From Candidatus Methanoperedentaceae archaeon (GTDB lineage: Archaea > Halobacteriota > Methanosarcinia > Methanosarcinales > Methanoperedenaceae), in the NCBI GenBank assembly GCA_014859785.1, contig JACUTP010000034.1, positions 1 to 14,214 on the forward strand: 14,214 nucleotides of DNA. Direction: 5' to 3'. The notes beneath the pieces are model-generated. The model saw only the letters and a list, made by a program, of their open reading frames with translations, was not told the DNA's origin and made no database searches. Each line of letters opens with the position of its first letter. Position 1 is the first letter of the stretch. Of this stretch, positions 6,570-13,699 are shown in pieces. The position numbers and the translations under genes were made by a program.

Positions 6570-7562
6570 ATGAAACCTTTTCAACTGCTGGTAACCATAC
6601 TGGCATCCATGTTAATTATTTCATTCATTTTAATAATTTTAAATGACGATGTGATTACAAAGGAATTCGTATATGAACCGGATTCTTACATGTCGATACG
6701 TGATGTTGATGTAGAGCCGGTCGAAGTAACAAGCGCGAAAATCAGGTTGAATGTTACGGCTTATATTAACCACGGCAGCGGGCAAACAAGAAATGCATCA
6801 ATGCTTATACGGGCTATTAGCAGTGATACAGGTCTTCTGGAAACCCTGGTATCTGCACAGATACCTGATGCACCGGCGCCTGAAAAAATAAAGACAATCC
6901 CGGTTTCGCAGGAGCTTACAGTGGACAGGAACGGGGGATATGAACTGAAACTCCTGGTTTTCAATAACGGGAGCATAAAGGACAGCGGTTCGGTTAATAT
7001 CCGGGGACTTGGTGCCATGACGCCAGGTTCAAAGCACAGCGGGATAACTCTTACAGGTATTGATTTTACTGTCAGCGGAACAAGCGCAGGCAATGTTGAT
7101 GTGGTGTCTGATATATACCTTGAAAATAGAGGTCCTGAACCTTCTGAAAACCTTGAAATGGTAATCAAGGCGAGAGAGGGTACCTCAAATCTCCTTGCAG
7201 ATAAAACAACATCAAAGACAGGTATTATTGCATCCGAAACAACGGTGGTAAAAGCAGTGAAGCTTACTGTCCCTGATAATTATAATTACCTTGTGGTAGT
7301 GGAATTATGGAAGGGGAATGTCCTTGTCAATGAATGGGAGAAACCTGTGCTTCTTGCACCCACAAAAACCATCCCTAAAGAAAGTGTTGAGGAAGCGGTG
7401 AATATTGACGTTTCAAAGTTTGTGAGGGAGGGTACCATGTACCCACCAGTGAGACCGGAAGAAATACCGTATTATGGGGAGCCACAAGCACCGGGATTCG
7501 GGATATTGACCGGAATTATAGCAATTGCGTCTGTGTTGTTGTTCTTCAGGAGGAGGCTGTAA
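6570..7562 (+). CDS. Secreted cell-surface protein with PGF-CTERM sorting signal
   Basis: The product is 330 residues from ATG 6570; TTG 6561 and GTG 6564 are in-frame alternatives that add up to three residues. The N-terminus is a signal peptide or membrane anchor (a hydrophobic run at about residues 5-25 ending before NDD). The middle is beta-rich, with two similar-looking extracellular beta-sandwich-type halves and several N-glycosylation sequons (NVT, NAS, NGS). The C-terminus has a proline-rich spacer, then APGFGIL, a hydrophobic helix and the basic end FFRRRL. That is the PGF-CTERM signal cleaved and lipid-anchored by archaeosortase A in Euryarchaeota. The overall plan resembles DUF7490-type proteins of methanogens, from memory only. 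The ligand or partner is unknown. The gene ends one base before the next gene's ATG, so the two are almost certainly co-transcribed. Confidence 0.88.
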   Translation: MKPFQLLVTILASMLIISFILIILNDDVITKEFVYEPDSYMSIRDVDVEPVEVTSAKIRLNVTAYINHGSGQTRNASMLIRAISSDTGLLETLVSAQIPDAPAPEKIKTIPVSQELTVDRNGGYELKLLVFNNGSIKDSGSVNIRGLGAMTPGSKHSGITLTGIDFTVSGTSAGNVDVVSDIYLENRGPEPSENLEMVIKAREGTSNLLADKTTSKTGIIASETTVVKAVKLTVPDNYNYLVVVELWKGNVLVNEWEKPVLLAPTKTIPKESVEEAVNIDVSKFVREGTMYPPVRPEEIPYYGEPQAPGFGILTGIIAIASVLLFFRRRL

Positions 7563-7563
7563 A

Positions 7564-7782
7564 ATGATTAACAGGGAAAAAATGGAAAACTGGTTTTACC
7601 TGGGGATATTCCTGATTGCAATGTTGTTTGCATTCATAGCAGTGATAAACCTGTATTTTTCAATAGACAGGTTGATAGGAATCTGGTTTGAGGACAGGTA
7701 CAGACCGATATTCCAGGCACTTTTCAGCTTATCGGTGCTGGCAATAAGCCTTTACTTTATCAGGGAACGACTCATAAAATAA
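7564..7782 (+). CDS. Small two-helix membrane protein, 72 residues
   Basis: ATG 7564 follows the previous stop by one base. It is preceded by AGGAGG, embedded in the last codons of the upstream gene, so translation is probably coupled. An in-frame upstream start at 7525 exists but would overlap the neighbour's sorting signal and encode a Cys-rich artefact. The protein has two predicted membrane helices at about residues 10-32 and 47-65. They are joined by a short loop containing DRLIGIWFEDRYRP, and the ends are charged (INREK at the N-terminus, RERLIK at the C-terminus). No family is recognised. Being translationally linked to the PGF-CTERM protein, it may be a membrane partner of it; this is inference. 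Its stop lies 24 bases from the convergent TraB-family stop, with no obvious stem-loop terminator between them. Confidence 0.75.
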   Translation: MINREKMENWFYLGIFLIAMLFAFIAVINLYFSIDRLIGIWFEDRYRPIFQALFSLSVLAISLYFIRERLIK

Positions 7783-7806
7783 TCCTGCAAAATGGTACTT
7801 TATACC

Positions 7807-9078
7807 TCACAACCCCTTCAATACACCGAATCCCGTATCCATTGCAGTCTTCAGGATATCAAGCGGGTTGGGTATGTTCAGGTAATCAACCATGATGGGT
7901 ATTGCCACAAAAGTCCCGAGCATGCTGCCAAGGTTGGCAAGACCTGCTACAAGGATAATCCTGAAAAGGTTATTCCGCATTAGTTCAGACATCTTTTCGG
8001 ATTTCATTATTGTCTTGAAATCATGTGTCGTGGGCGGGCGGAAATGCGCTTCCACGAGTCCTGCAAGCCACCCGACAGCAAGGAATGGATGCAGGAACCC
8101 GAACCATGCAAGACCGAAAGCCGTAAGCGCCGAAAAAGGATGACCTCGTACCAAGAGGACACAAAGACCTGAAAGAATTCCCTGTGTTATGAAAAGGTAT
8201 AACATTGCGGTAAGAAGAGTTTCAAGGGATACACCGCCTGAAAAAACAAGAAGTACCAGCACGCCTATAATCATTACAAGCATTCCGAAAATCACAGCCT
8301 TGAACCAGCTGAAACCCTTTTTCGGTATTGTTGACAGTTCTTCAATTGGCGGGATTGTATCGGGATTGTCAAGGTATCTCTGGATGCCTTGCCTGTGCCC
8401 TGCACCAACAACCGCCACGACCTTGCCTTCGTGCGCGATGTCAACAAGGTTCCTTGCCATGAAAATATCCCTTTCATCAAGCAGTACAGATGCCGCAGTA
8501 GGCGCCAGTTTCCTTAACTCAGAAACCAGCTGCGTAACTACATCATCGTTAGTAACAGTATCAATATCAATACCCTTGGTCCCGATTCCAACAGATGCGC
8601 CAAGAAGTGAAGCAATAAGTTTCAATTTCTCGAAAAAAGACATCTTTACCCAGAAACGCCCCAGTGTTACCTGGATGTCCCTGTCGATTAGCGCAACCCT
8701 TGCGCCTGTTTTTTCTGCCATGTCAATGGCAGCCATCATCTCAGAACCCGGTTTCACGCCGGTATCCGCACCTATTTTTTTCTGGACATAACCAAGCAGC
8801 CAGTGTATAAGGAAATAATAGAATTTACCATCGTTTAGCATCTCCTTGAGATTTATTTCCCTGACCTCGTCTTCTCCCTTTAAAGCCTGGTACCTTCCCC
8901 TGCATAGCTCGACTGCTATTATATCAGGCTTTTCCCTCTCGATTACTTCATTTACTTCGGCTACACTCTTATCAGAGACATGTGCAGTTCCTACAACGAT
9001 AATCTTCCCTGCCCCTGGAGATGCGGCAGGGTTTACATAATTACGATTATAGCTGACCGTGTAAGTTCCATCGTTCAT
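7807..9078 (-). CDS. TraB/PrgY family protein with C-terminal membrane domain
   Basis: A 423-residue protein. The N-terminal soluble domain has the TraB family signatures: GTAHVS at 30-35, VELCRGRY at 56-63 and GAGHRQGI at 225-232. The family is known for pheromone-shutdown proteins (TraB/PrgY) of enterococci and is related to the GumN and EreA/ChaN-like folds. The conserved His and Glu residues have led to proposals of metal-dependent hydrolase or protease activity; no activity is certain for archaeal members. Residues 259-394 contain about four or five membrane helices, and the C-terminus is a short cytosolic or amphipathic tail. Its ATG at 9078 directly abuts the TAA of the M50 protease gene (9079-9081), so the two form a coupled operon. 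Length and domain order fit archaeal family members. Confidence 0.9.
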   Translation of the reverse strand: MNDGTYTVSYNRNYVNPAASPGAGKIIVVGTAHVSDKSVAEVNEVIEREKPDIIAVELCRGRYQALKGEDEVREINLKEMLNDGKFYYFLIHWLLGYVQKKIGADTGVKPGSEMMAAIDMAEKTGARVALIDRDIQVTLGRFWVKMSFFEKLKLIASLLGASVGIGTKGIDIDTVTNDDVVTQLVSELRKLAPTAASVLLDERDIFMARNLVDIAHEGKVVAVVGAGHRQGIQRYLDNPDTIPPIEELSTIPKKGFSWFKAVIFGMLVMIIGVLVLLVFSGGVSLETLLTAMLYLFITQGILSGLCVLLVRGHPFSALTAFGLAWFGFLHPFLAVGWLAGLVEAHFRPPTTHDFKTIMKSEKMSELMRNNLFRIILVAGLANLGSMLGTFVAIPIMVDYLNIPNPLDILKTAMDTGFGVLKGL

Positions 9079-10164
9079 TTATTCACGTAATTGTAAAGCC
9101 CTTAGAATATCTGTTCTTGATAAGATGCCGACCATCCTATCATTATCCGTCTCGGTGACAATAATTCGTCCGATATTATTTATAGTCATTGTTTTTAATG
9201 CCTGAACAACATCCTCATGTTCGTTGAGAGTAATAAGTGCTTTCGTCATGACCTGTGAAACTTTCATATTTATTCTCTCTTCTTTCGGGATATTCCTGAC
9301 ATCGCTGAATGTAACTATGCCTGATAGTTTGTCACCGTTCATCACAGGATAACCCATGTGTTTGGATTTGAACATCAGGTTTACAAGTTCTTCCACAGAC
9401 ATGCCAGGATTGACTGTTGCCACATCTTTTGTCATGATGTCCCTGATTTTAAGCCCTTCAAGTTTAATATTTATTTCTGTGGCTTTATCTTCCTCAGAAG
9501 CTCCAATATAGATAAAGAACGCTATGAGAAGCAGCCAGGCGCCAGGCGGGAATGTTAAAACCCCTAAAATACCCATAAATATGGCAAACATCTTGCCCAC
9601 CCCTGCCGCGGCATGGGTCGCGTTGATATAACTCATCCTGCCTGCCAGCCATGCCCTTAAAACGCGTCCCCCGTCCATCGGGAATGCGGGCATGAGATTA
9701 AAGATAAAGAGAATTATATTTATATATCCAATCAGCCAGATAATACGGAAGTAAGAAGAACCTGTATTAAATAAATCGTGGATTACCAGAAGAGATGAGC
9801 CGATAAAAAGACTGACTCCCGGACCTGCCAGAGCCATTTTTAACTCGATTTTCGGGTTTCGTGGAATCTCTTCCATGGAAGAGACCCCTCCAAAAAGGAA
9901 AAGCGTTATACCCTGGATTTTAGAGCCGTGTTTTAGCGCAACAAAGGAATGACCCAGTTCATGCAGTAATACACAGGTAAAAAGCAGTACCGCAGTAGCC
10001 ATACCGAGAGAATACCTGAGTGTTGCCGATTCAACATCACTAAAACCGAATCCTTCCGGGTTATTTGCGAATATCCATGCAAAAACGGGAAGTATAAGCA
10101 GGAAAGTAATATGCAGCTTAATCGGAATCCCCATTATTTTTCCTATCTGTATTGAAGTGTTCAT
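9079..10164 (-). CDS. Site-2-protease-type M50 metalloprotease with two C-terminal CBS domains
   Basis: A 361-residue intramembrane zinc protease of the archaeal S2P class. The zinc-binding HELGH motif is at 68-72 and the second metal ligand lies in NLMPAFPMDGG at 156-166, with the conserved Asp at 164. Multiple membrane helices span roughly residues 14-32, 52-75, 86-95, 108-128, 142-160 and 188-221. Two CBS motifs follow at about 240-295 and 303-360. They are likely to bind adenine nucleotides and gate activity, as known for the CBS-containing archaeal S2P branch. The family cleaves membrane-anchored regulators or faulty membrane proteins inside the bilayer. GGAGG at 10169-10173 sits 4 bases before the ATG. 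It is the first gene of an operon with the TraB-family gene and is transcribed divergently from lonB. All key residues are present. Confidence 0.95.
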   Translation of the reverse strand: MNTSIQIGKIMGIPIKLHITFLLILPVFAWIFANNPEGFGFSDVESATLRYSLGMATAVLLFTCVLLHELGHSFVALKHGSKIQGITLFLFGGVSSMEEIPRNPKIELKMALAGPGVSLFIGSSLLVIHDLFNTGSSYFRIIWLIGYINIILFIFNLMPAFPMDGGRVLRAWLAGRMSYINATHAAAGVGKMFAIFMGILGVLTFPPGAWLLLIAFFIYIGASEEDKATEINIKLEGLKIRDIMTKDVATVNPGMSVEELVNLMFKSKHMGYPVMNGDKLSGIVTFSDVRNIPKEERINMKVSQVMTKALITLNEHEDVVQALKTMTINNIGRIIVTETDNDRMVGILSRTDILRALQLRE

Positions 10165-10193
10165 GAAGCCTCCATAGATGTATTTAAGTAATT

Positions 10194-10208
10194 ATGTTTA
10201 TTATAGTT
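10194..10208 (-). promoter_or_regulatory. Possible TATA box for the M50-TraB operon
   Basis: The minus strand reads ACTATAATAAACATA, about 30-44 bases before the M50 start codon. A transcript begun 25 bases further on would have a short leader of about 10 bases carrying the GGAGG site. This lies in the 162-base gap shared with the divergent lonB promoter. Confidence 0.4.
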
Positions 10209-10251
10209 CAGATGTATAGACTTTATGGAAATGCTGCGAAAAAGATATATG

Positions 10252-10265
10252 AATGCATTTTAATA
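10252..10265 (+). promoter_or_regulatory. Putative promoter element of lonB (copy 2 of a shared 14-mer)
   Basis: AATGCATTTTAATA lies 62 bases before the lonB ATG and is identical to the element upstream of the DHH gene. TTTTAATA could act as a TATA box, giving a leader of about 40 bases. A second AT-rich candidate (ATTAATTTAAAT, about 10290-10301) lies nearer the start, so the true promoter is undecided. Confidence 0.4.
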
Positions 10266-10326
10266 GAACAAGGTTAATTTGAATTATTGTTATTAATTTA
10301 AATCTAAAATTATCAGCAGGTAACAA

Positions 10327-12243
10327 ATGGAACATAAAGAAATTGAATCAAACCATGATTTGCTTGGCGGTCTTGATATATCCTCAACTGAAGAAATAGA
10401 GGTTCCAAAAGCGTTAATCGAACAGGTAGTGGGGCAGGACCATGCAGTGGAGGTTGTCAAGAAAGCGGCAAACCAGAGACGGCATGTGATGATGCTCGGG
10501 ACACCTGGTACTGGCAAATCAATGCTGGCAAAAGCCATGGCAGAGCTTCTTCCGAAGGAAGAATTACAGGATGTGCTTATTTACCATAATCCTGAGGATT
10601 CGAACAATCCAAAGATTCGCGTGGTTCCTGCCGGAAAAGGTAAGGAAATCTCTGATGCCCATAAACTCGAAGCACAGAAAAGGTCACAGGCAAGGAACAT
10701 GTTCGTCATGCTTCTTGTCCTTGGTGTTGTTGTGTATTCATTCTATATAGGGCAGATTTTCATGGGAATAATAGCGGCTGTACTGATTGCCATCCTGATG
10801 CGCCAGTTCATGCCGAAAGAGACGATTTTTATCCCTAAACTCCTGATATCAAATGTTGATAAGAAAATAGCACCATACATCGATGCCACAGGGGCACATG
10901 CAGGGGCGCTTCTTGGTGACGTCAGGCATGACCCGTTCCAGTCAGGCGGACTTGAAACACCCTCCCATGACAGGGTGGAAAGCGGTGCAATCCATAAGGC
11001 ACATAAAGGTGTGCTGTTTATTGATGAGATAAACACTCTCAGGATAGAGTCACAGCAGAACCTTCTTACCGCATTGCAGGAGAAGGAGTTTGCGATAACG
11101 GGACAATCCGAACGTTCGAGCGGCGCTATGGTAAAAACAGACCCGGTACCGTGTGATTTTATCATGATAGCGGCAGGAAACCTTGATGCCCTGAAGGGGA
11201 TGCATCCTGCCCTGCGTTCGCGTATTAAGGGGTACGGTTATGAAGTTTTCATGAACGATACCATCGAGGATACTCCTGAAAACAGGCAGAAATTCGTCAG
11301 GTTCGTTGCGCAGGAAGTTGTAAGGGACGGTAAAATCCCCCATTTTGACAGGAGCGCTGTTGAGGAAATTATTCACGAGGCAAAACGCAGGGCTGGCAGA
11401 AAGGGACACCTGACTCTTAAGTTCAGGGACCTTGGCGGTCTTGTGCGTGTTGCAGGGGATATTGCACATGGTGAAAATTCCCCCCTCACTACGTCCAGGC
11501 ATGTATTAAAAGCCAAGAATATTGCCCGTTCTGTTGAACAGCAGGTTGCATACCAGTATCTTGAACGCAGGAAGGACTACAAGCTGTTTGTCAGGGAGGG
11601 GGCGCAGGTGGGCAGGGTAAACGGTCTGGCGGTAATGGGTGAGGATTCGGGCATCGTTCTTCCGATTATAGCAGAGGTGGCTCCCACCCAGTCAAAATCA
11701 GAAGGGCACATCATTGCCACAGGCATGCTGAAAGATATTGCAAAGGAAGCGGTGCAGAATGTTTCAGCGCTCATTAAAAAGACCACGGGTAAGGATATTT
11801 CAGGCATGGATGTTCATATCCAGTTCGTCGGGACATATGAAGGTGTGGAAGGCGATTCTGCTAGCATATCCATTGCCACGGCAGTACTCTCTGCCATCCA
11901 GGGAATACCGGTTGACCAGACGGTTGCCATGACAGGTTCCCTTTCAGTACGTGGTGATGTGCTGCCTATCGGCGGTGTAACGTACAAGATTGAAGCTGCG
12001 GCTCTTGCAGGCATTAAGAAGGTAATAATTCCAAGGTCAAACCTGGGCGATGTGTTGATAGAGGATGAGTACAAGGACAAGATTGAAATTATACCGGTTA
12101 CCAAAATCGAAGAAGTTCTTGAACACAGCCTCGTGGGTAAAGAAAAAGCCGGTTTTATTTCACGGTTGAAAAGGCTTGCCACGAAGACCAGTAAAATCAA
12201 CATAGCATTGCCTGATACGGCTCCGGCTTCCGCACTTCCGTAG
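10327..12243 (+). CDS. lonB: Archaeal membrane-anchored ATP-dependent Lon protease (LonB)
   Basis: A 638-residue protein; archaeal LonB is usually about 620-700. It lacks the large N-domain of bacterial LonA. The AAA+ module has Walker A GTPGTGKS at 58-65, is interrupted by a two-helix membrane hairpin at about 124-158, and continues with Walker B VLFIDE at 229-234 and an arginine-finger region (PALRSRIKG, about 294-302). The protease domain ends the protein, with the catalytic Ser511 in EGDSAS and Lys554 in TYKIEAA. This is the Ser-Lys dyad of MEROPS family S16. It degrades misfolded and regulatory proteins at the cytoplasmic face of the membrane and is essential in haloarchaea. The start at ATG 10327 is preceded by a CAGGT ribosome site. 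tldD follows 7 bases after the stop, so the two are probably one operon. Full length, all catalytic residues present. Confidence 0.97.
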   Translation: MEHKEIESNHDLLGGLDISSTEEIEVPKALIEQVVGQDHAVEVVKKAANQRRHVMMLGTPGTGKSMLAKAMAELLPKEELQDVLIYHNPEDSNNPKIRVVPAGKGKEISDAHKLEAQKRSQARNMFVMLLVLGVVVYSFYIGQIFMGIIAAVLIAILMRQFMPKETIFIPKLLISNVDKKIAPYIDATGAHAGALLGDVRHDPFQSGGLETPSHDRVESGAIHKAHKGVLFIDEINTLRIESQQNLLTALQEKEFAITGQSERSSGAMVKTDPVPCDFIMIAAGNLDALKGMHPALRSRIKGYGYEVFMNDTIEDTPENRQKFVRFVAQEVVRDGKIPHFDRSAVEEIIHEAKRRAGRKGHLTLKFRDLGGLVRVAGDIAHGENSPLTTSRHVLKAKNIARSVEQQVAYQYLERRKDYKLFVREGAQVGRVNGLAVMGEDSGIVLPIIAEVAPTQSKSEGHIIATGMLKDIAKEAVQNVSALIKKTTGKDISGMDVHIQFVGTYEGVEGDSASISIATAVLSAIQGIPVDQTVAMTGSLSVRGDVLPIGGVTYKIEAAALAGIKKVIIPRSNLGDVLIEDEYKDKIEIIPVTKIEEVLEHSLVGKEKAGFISRLKRLATKTSKINIALPDTAPASALP

Positions 12244-12250
12244 GGGTAGC

Positions 12251-13576
12251 ATGGATTTTTATGATACACGGGTTATAAAGAGTGTCAGCACAGCTATTAT
12301 TCTTGACAATGGTGAAATCAAGGAAGTTTCCAATAACTTTTCAAGCGGTGCCGCTGTAAGGGTTTTGAGCGGGGGAACATGGGGTTTCGTGTCGCTGGAC
12401 AATCCGGATGATACGGAATCTGCAATTCGTTCTGCAAAGAGGCTGGCAGAATCCGCGCATAATAAAAGCCCCAGGACACCGGTAACCCTTGCACCTATTG
12501 ATAAACCTAAACTGCAAAATCTTCCAGAAATCAGGGAAAAACCAGGGGATATTCCTGTCGAGGACAAGGTAAATTTGCTTTTTGAGATTGAGAAAAATAC
12601 ACGTATTGACGGGATTAAAAGCACGAGTGTTGTATACTCTGAATCCGAAGCTACTATAAGTTATTCAAACTCTGAAGGGCTTGATTGCGAATATGATATT
12701 ACCCGCGTGGGATTTGCCGTAAGTGCGGTTGCACACTCAGGGGGTGCATACCAGGTTGGAAGGGAGAGCAGGTTCGGTGTTATGGGGTATGAGATATTCA
12801 AGAAGCACGATGCCTTCGAGCTTGCGCGCAAGGCTGCAAAAACCGCTGTTGAATTGCTTTCAGCGTCTGCACCAAAGGCAGGAACGTATCCTGTGATTCT
12901 TGACCAGGAACTTGCCGGGGTTTTCATCCATGAGGCGGTGGGTCATGCGGTGGAAGCGGACCATGTTATAGAAGGGAATTCCATTCTATCAGGCAGGATT
13001 GGTGAACAGGTAGCTTCTCCCATTATTAATGTTTATGATGACCCCTCGTACCACGGCTATGGTTATTACCCGTTTGATGCCGAAGGTGCAGAATCCGCAA
13101 AAACCGGCGTAATTGAAGACGGTGTGTTAAAATCCTTTCTTCATTCAAGGGAAACTGCAGCACGCCTTGGCGGGAAGAGCCGCAATTCCCGCGCGCAGGG
13201 TTATTCACGTCCTGTTATCAGGATGAGCAATACATTCATAGGTAACGGCGAAATGAAGTTTGATGAAATGCTTTCTGAATTAAAAGACGGGATATATCTT
13301 AAGGGGTCACGGGGGGGTCAGGTGAATCCAGGTGAGGGTGTTTTCCAGTTCAATGCAGAGCGCGGTTTCATTGTGGAAAACGGGGAGATAATAACGCCAT
13401 TGCGTGATGTGTCCCTGTCAGGTAACACGCTTGAGATACTGAATAATGTAAAAGCGGTCGGGAATGACCTTGAAATGAATTCGGGACGGTGCGGGAAGGC
13501 AGGGCAGGCTGTGCCTGTTAGTGACGGGTCGCCGCATGTACTTGTGGTGAGGGCTGTTGTGGGCGGAAGCGGGTGA
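12251..13576 (+). CDS. tldD: TldD/PmbA family metalloprotease, TldD-type subunit
   Basis: A 441-residue protein of peptidase family U62/M103. The zinc-binding motif HEAVGH at 227-232 extends to HEAVGHAVEADH. The C-terminal signature GRCGKAGQAVPVSDGSP, around Cys414, is typical of TldD rather than the PmbA/TldE partner, which lacks the histidine motif. In bacteria and archaea TldD acts with TldE to cut unfolded or modified peptides inside a closed chamber. GGGG at 12243-12246 provides a ribosome site about 4 bases before the ATG. The gene is 7 bases downstream of lonB, so joint expression with Lon is likely and suggests that it trims peptides left by proteolysis. No tldE-like gene follows in the window; the next gene is an unrelated epimerase. 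Confidence 0.95.
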   Translation: MDFYDTRVIKSVSTAIILDNGEIKEVSNNFSSGAAVRVLSGGTWGFVSLDNPDDTESAIRSAKRLAESAHNKSPRTPVTLAPIDKPKLQNLPEIREKPGDIPVEDKVNLLFEIEKNTRIDGIKSTSVVYSESEATISYSNSEGLDCEYDITRVGFAVSAVAHSGGAYQVGRESRFGVMGYEIFKKHDAFELARKAAKTAVELLSASAPKAGTYPVILDQELAGVFIHEAVGHAVEADHVIEGNSILSGRIGEQVASPIINVYDDPSYHGYGYYPFDAEGAESAKTGVIEDGVLKSFLHSRETAARLGGKSRNSRAQGYSRPVIRMSNTFIGNGEMKFDEMLSELKDGIYLKGSRGGQVNPGEGVFQFNAERGFIVENGEIITPLRDVSLSGNTLEILNNVKAVGNDLEMNSGRCGKAGQAVPVSDGSPHVLVVRAVVGGSG

Positions 13577-13586
13577 ATTCCAATAA

Positions 13587-13599
13587 AACTTAATAAGTT
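13587..13599. promoter_or_regulatory. Short perfect inverted repeat after tldD
   Basis: AACTTA-A-TAAGTT is a perfect 13-base palindrome, starting 11 bases after the tldD stop. The arms are AT-rich and no T-run follows, so it is a weak candidate terminator. A regulator site overlapping the AT-rich promoter-like stretch GTTAAAATAAT (13597-13607) for the downstream gene is equally possible. Confidence 0.3.
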
Positions 13600-13627
13600 A
13601 AAATAATCAAATGACCGAGAATGAAAT

Positions 13628-13699
13628 ATGAACGCCAATAAATACGAAGACTTAGCAGATTTGGATTGCTTATCAGTCATTTTGGAGTTTAGAAAATAA
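13628..13699 (+). CDS. Possible 23-residue leader ORF before the epimerase gene
   Basis: ATG 13628 opens 23 codons whose TAA (13697-13699) directly abuts the ATG of the epimerase gene. The peptide begins MNANKYEDLADLDC. It resembles no attenuator peptide: there is no run of one amino acid. It contains the only Shine-Dalgarno-like sequence near the epimerase start (GGAG at 13684-13687, 12 bases from the ATG, rather far). Terminating ribosomes could therefore help start the epimerase. It could equally be a chance frame or a gene remnant. Confidence 0.3.
   Translation: MNANKYEDLADLDCLSVILEFRK

Noticed and set aside
7525..7563. Upstream in-frame start for the small membrane protein
   Set aside because: It would overlap the sorting-signal coding region and add a Cys-rich artefact. 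ATG 7564 has AGGAGG at the right distance.
7783..7806. Bidirectional terminator between the convergent small membrane gene and TraB-family gene
   Set aside because: Only 24 bases are available, and I see neither a stem-loop nor a T-run of useful length on either strand.
8189..8791. Plus-strand frame of 200 codons opposite the TraB-family gene
   Set aside because: It is antisense to the conserved TraB domain, and its Ser/Thr-rich composition is typical of shadow frames.
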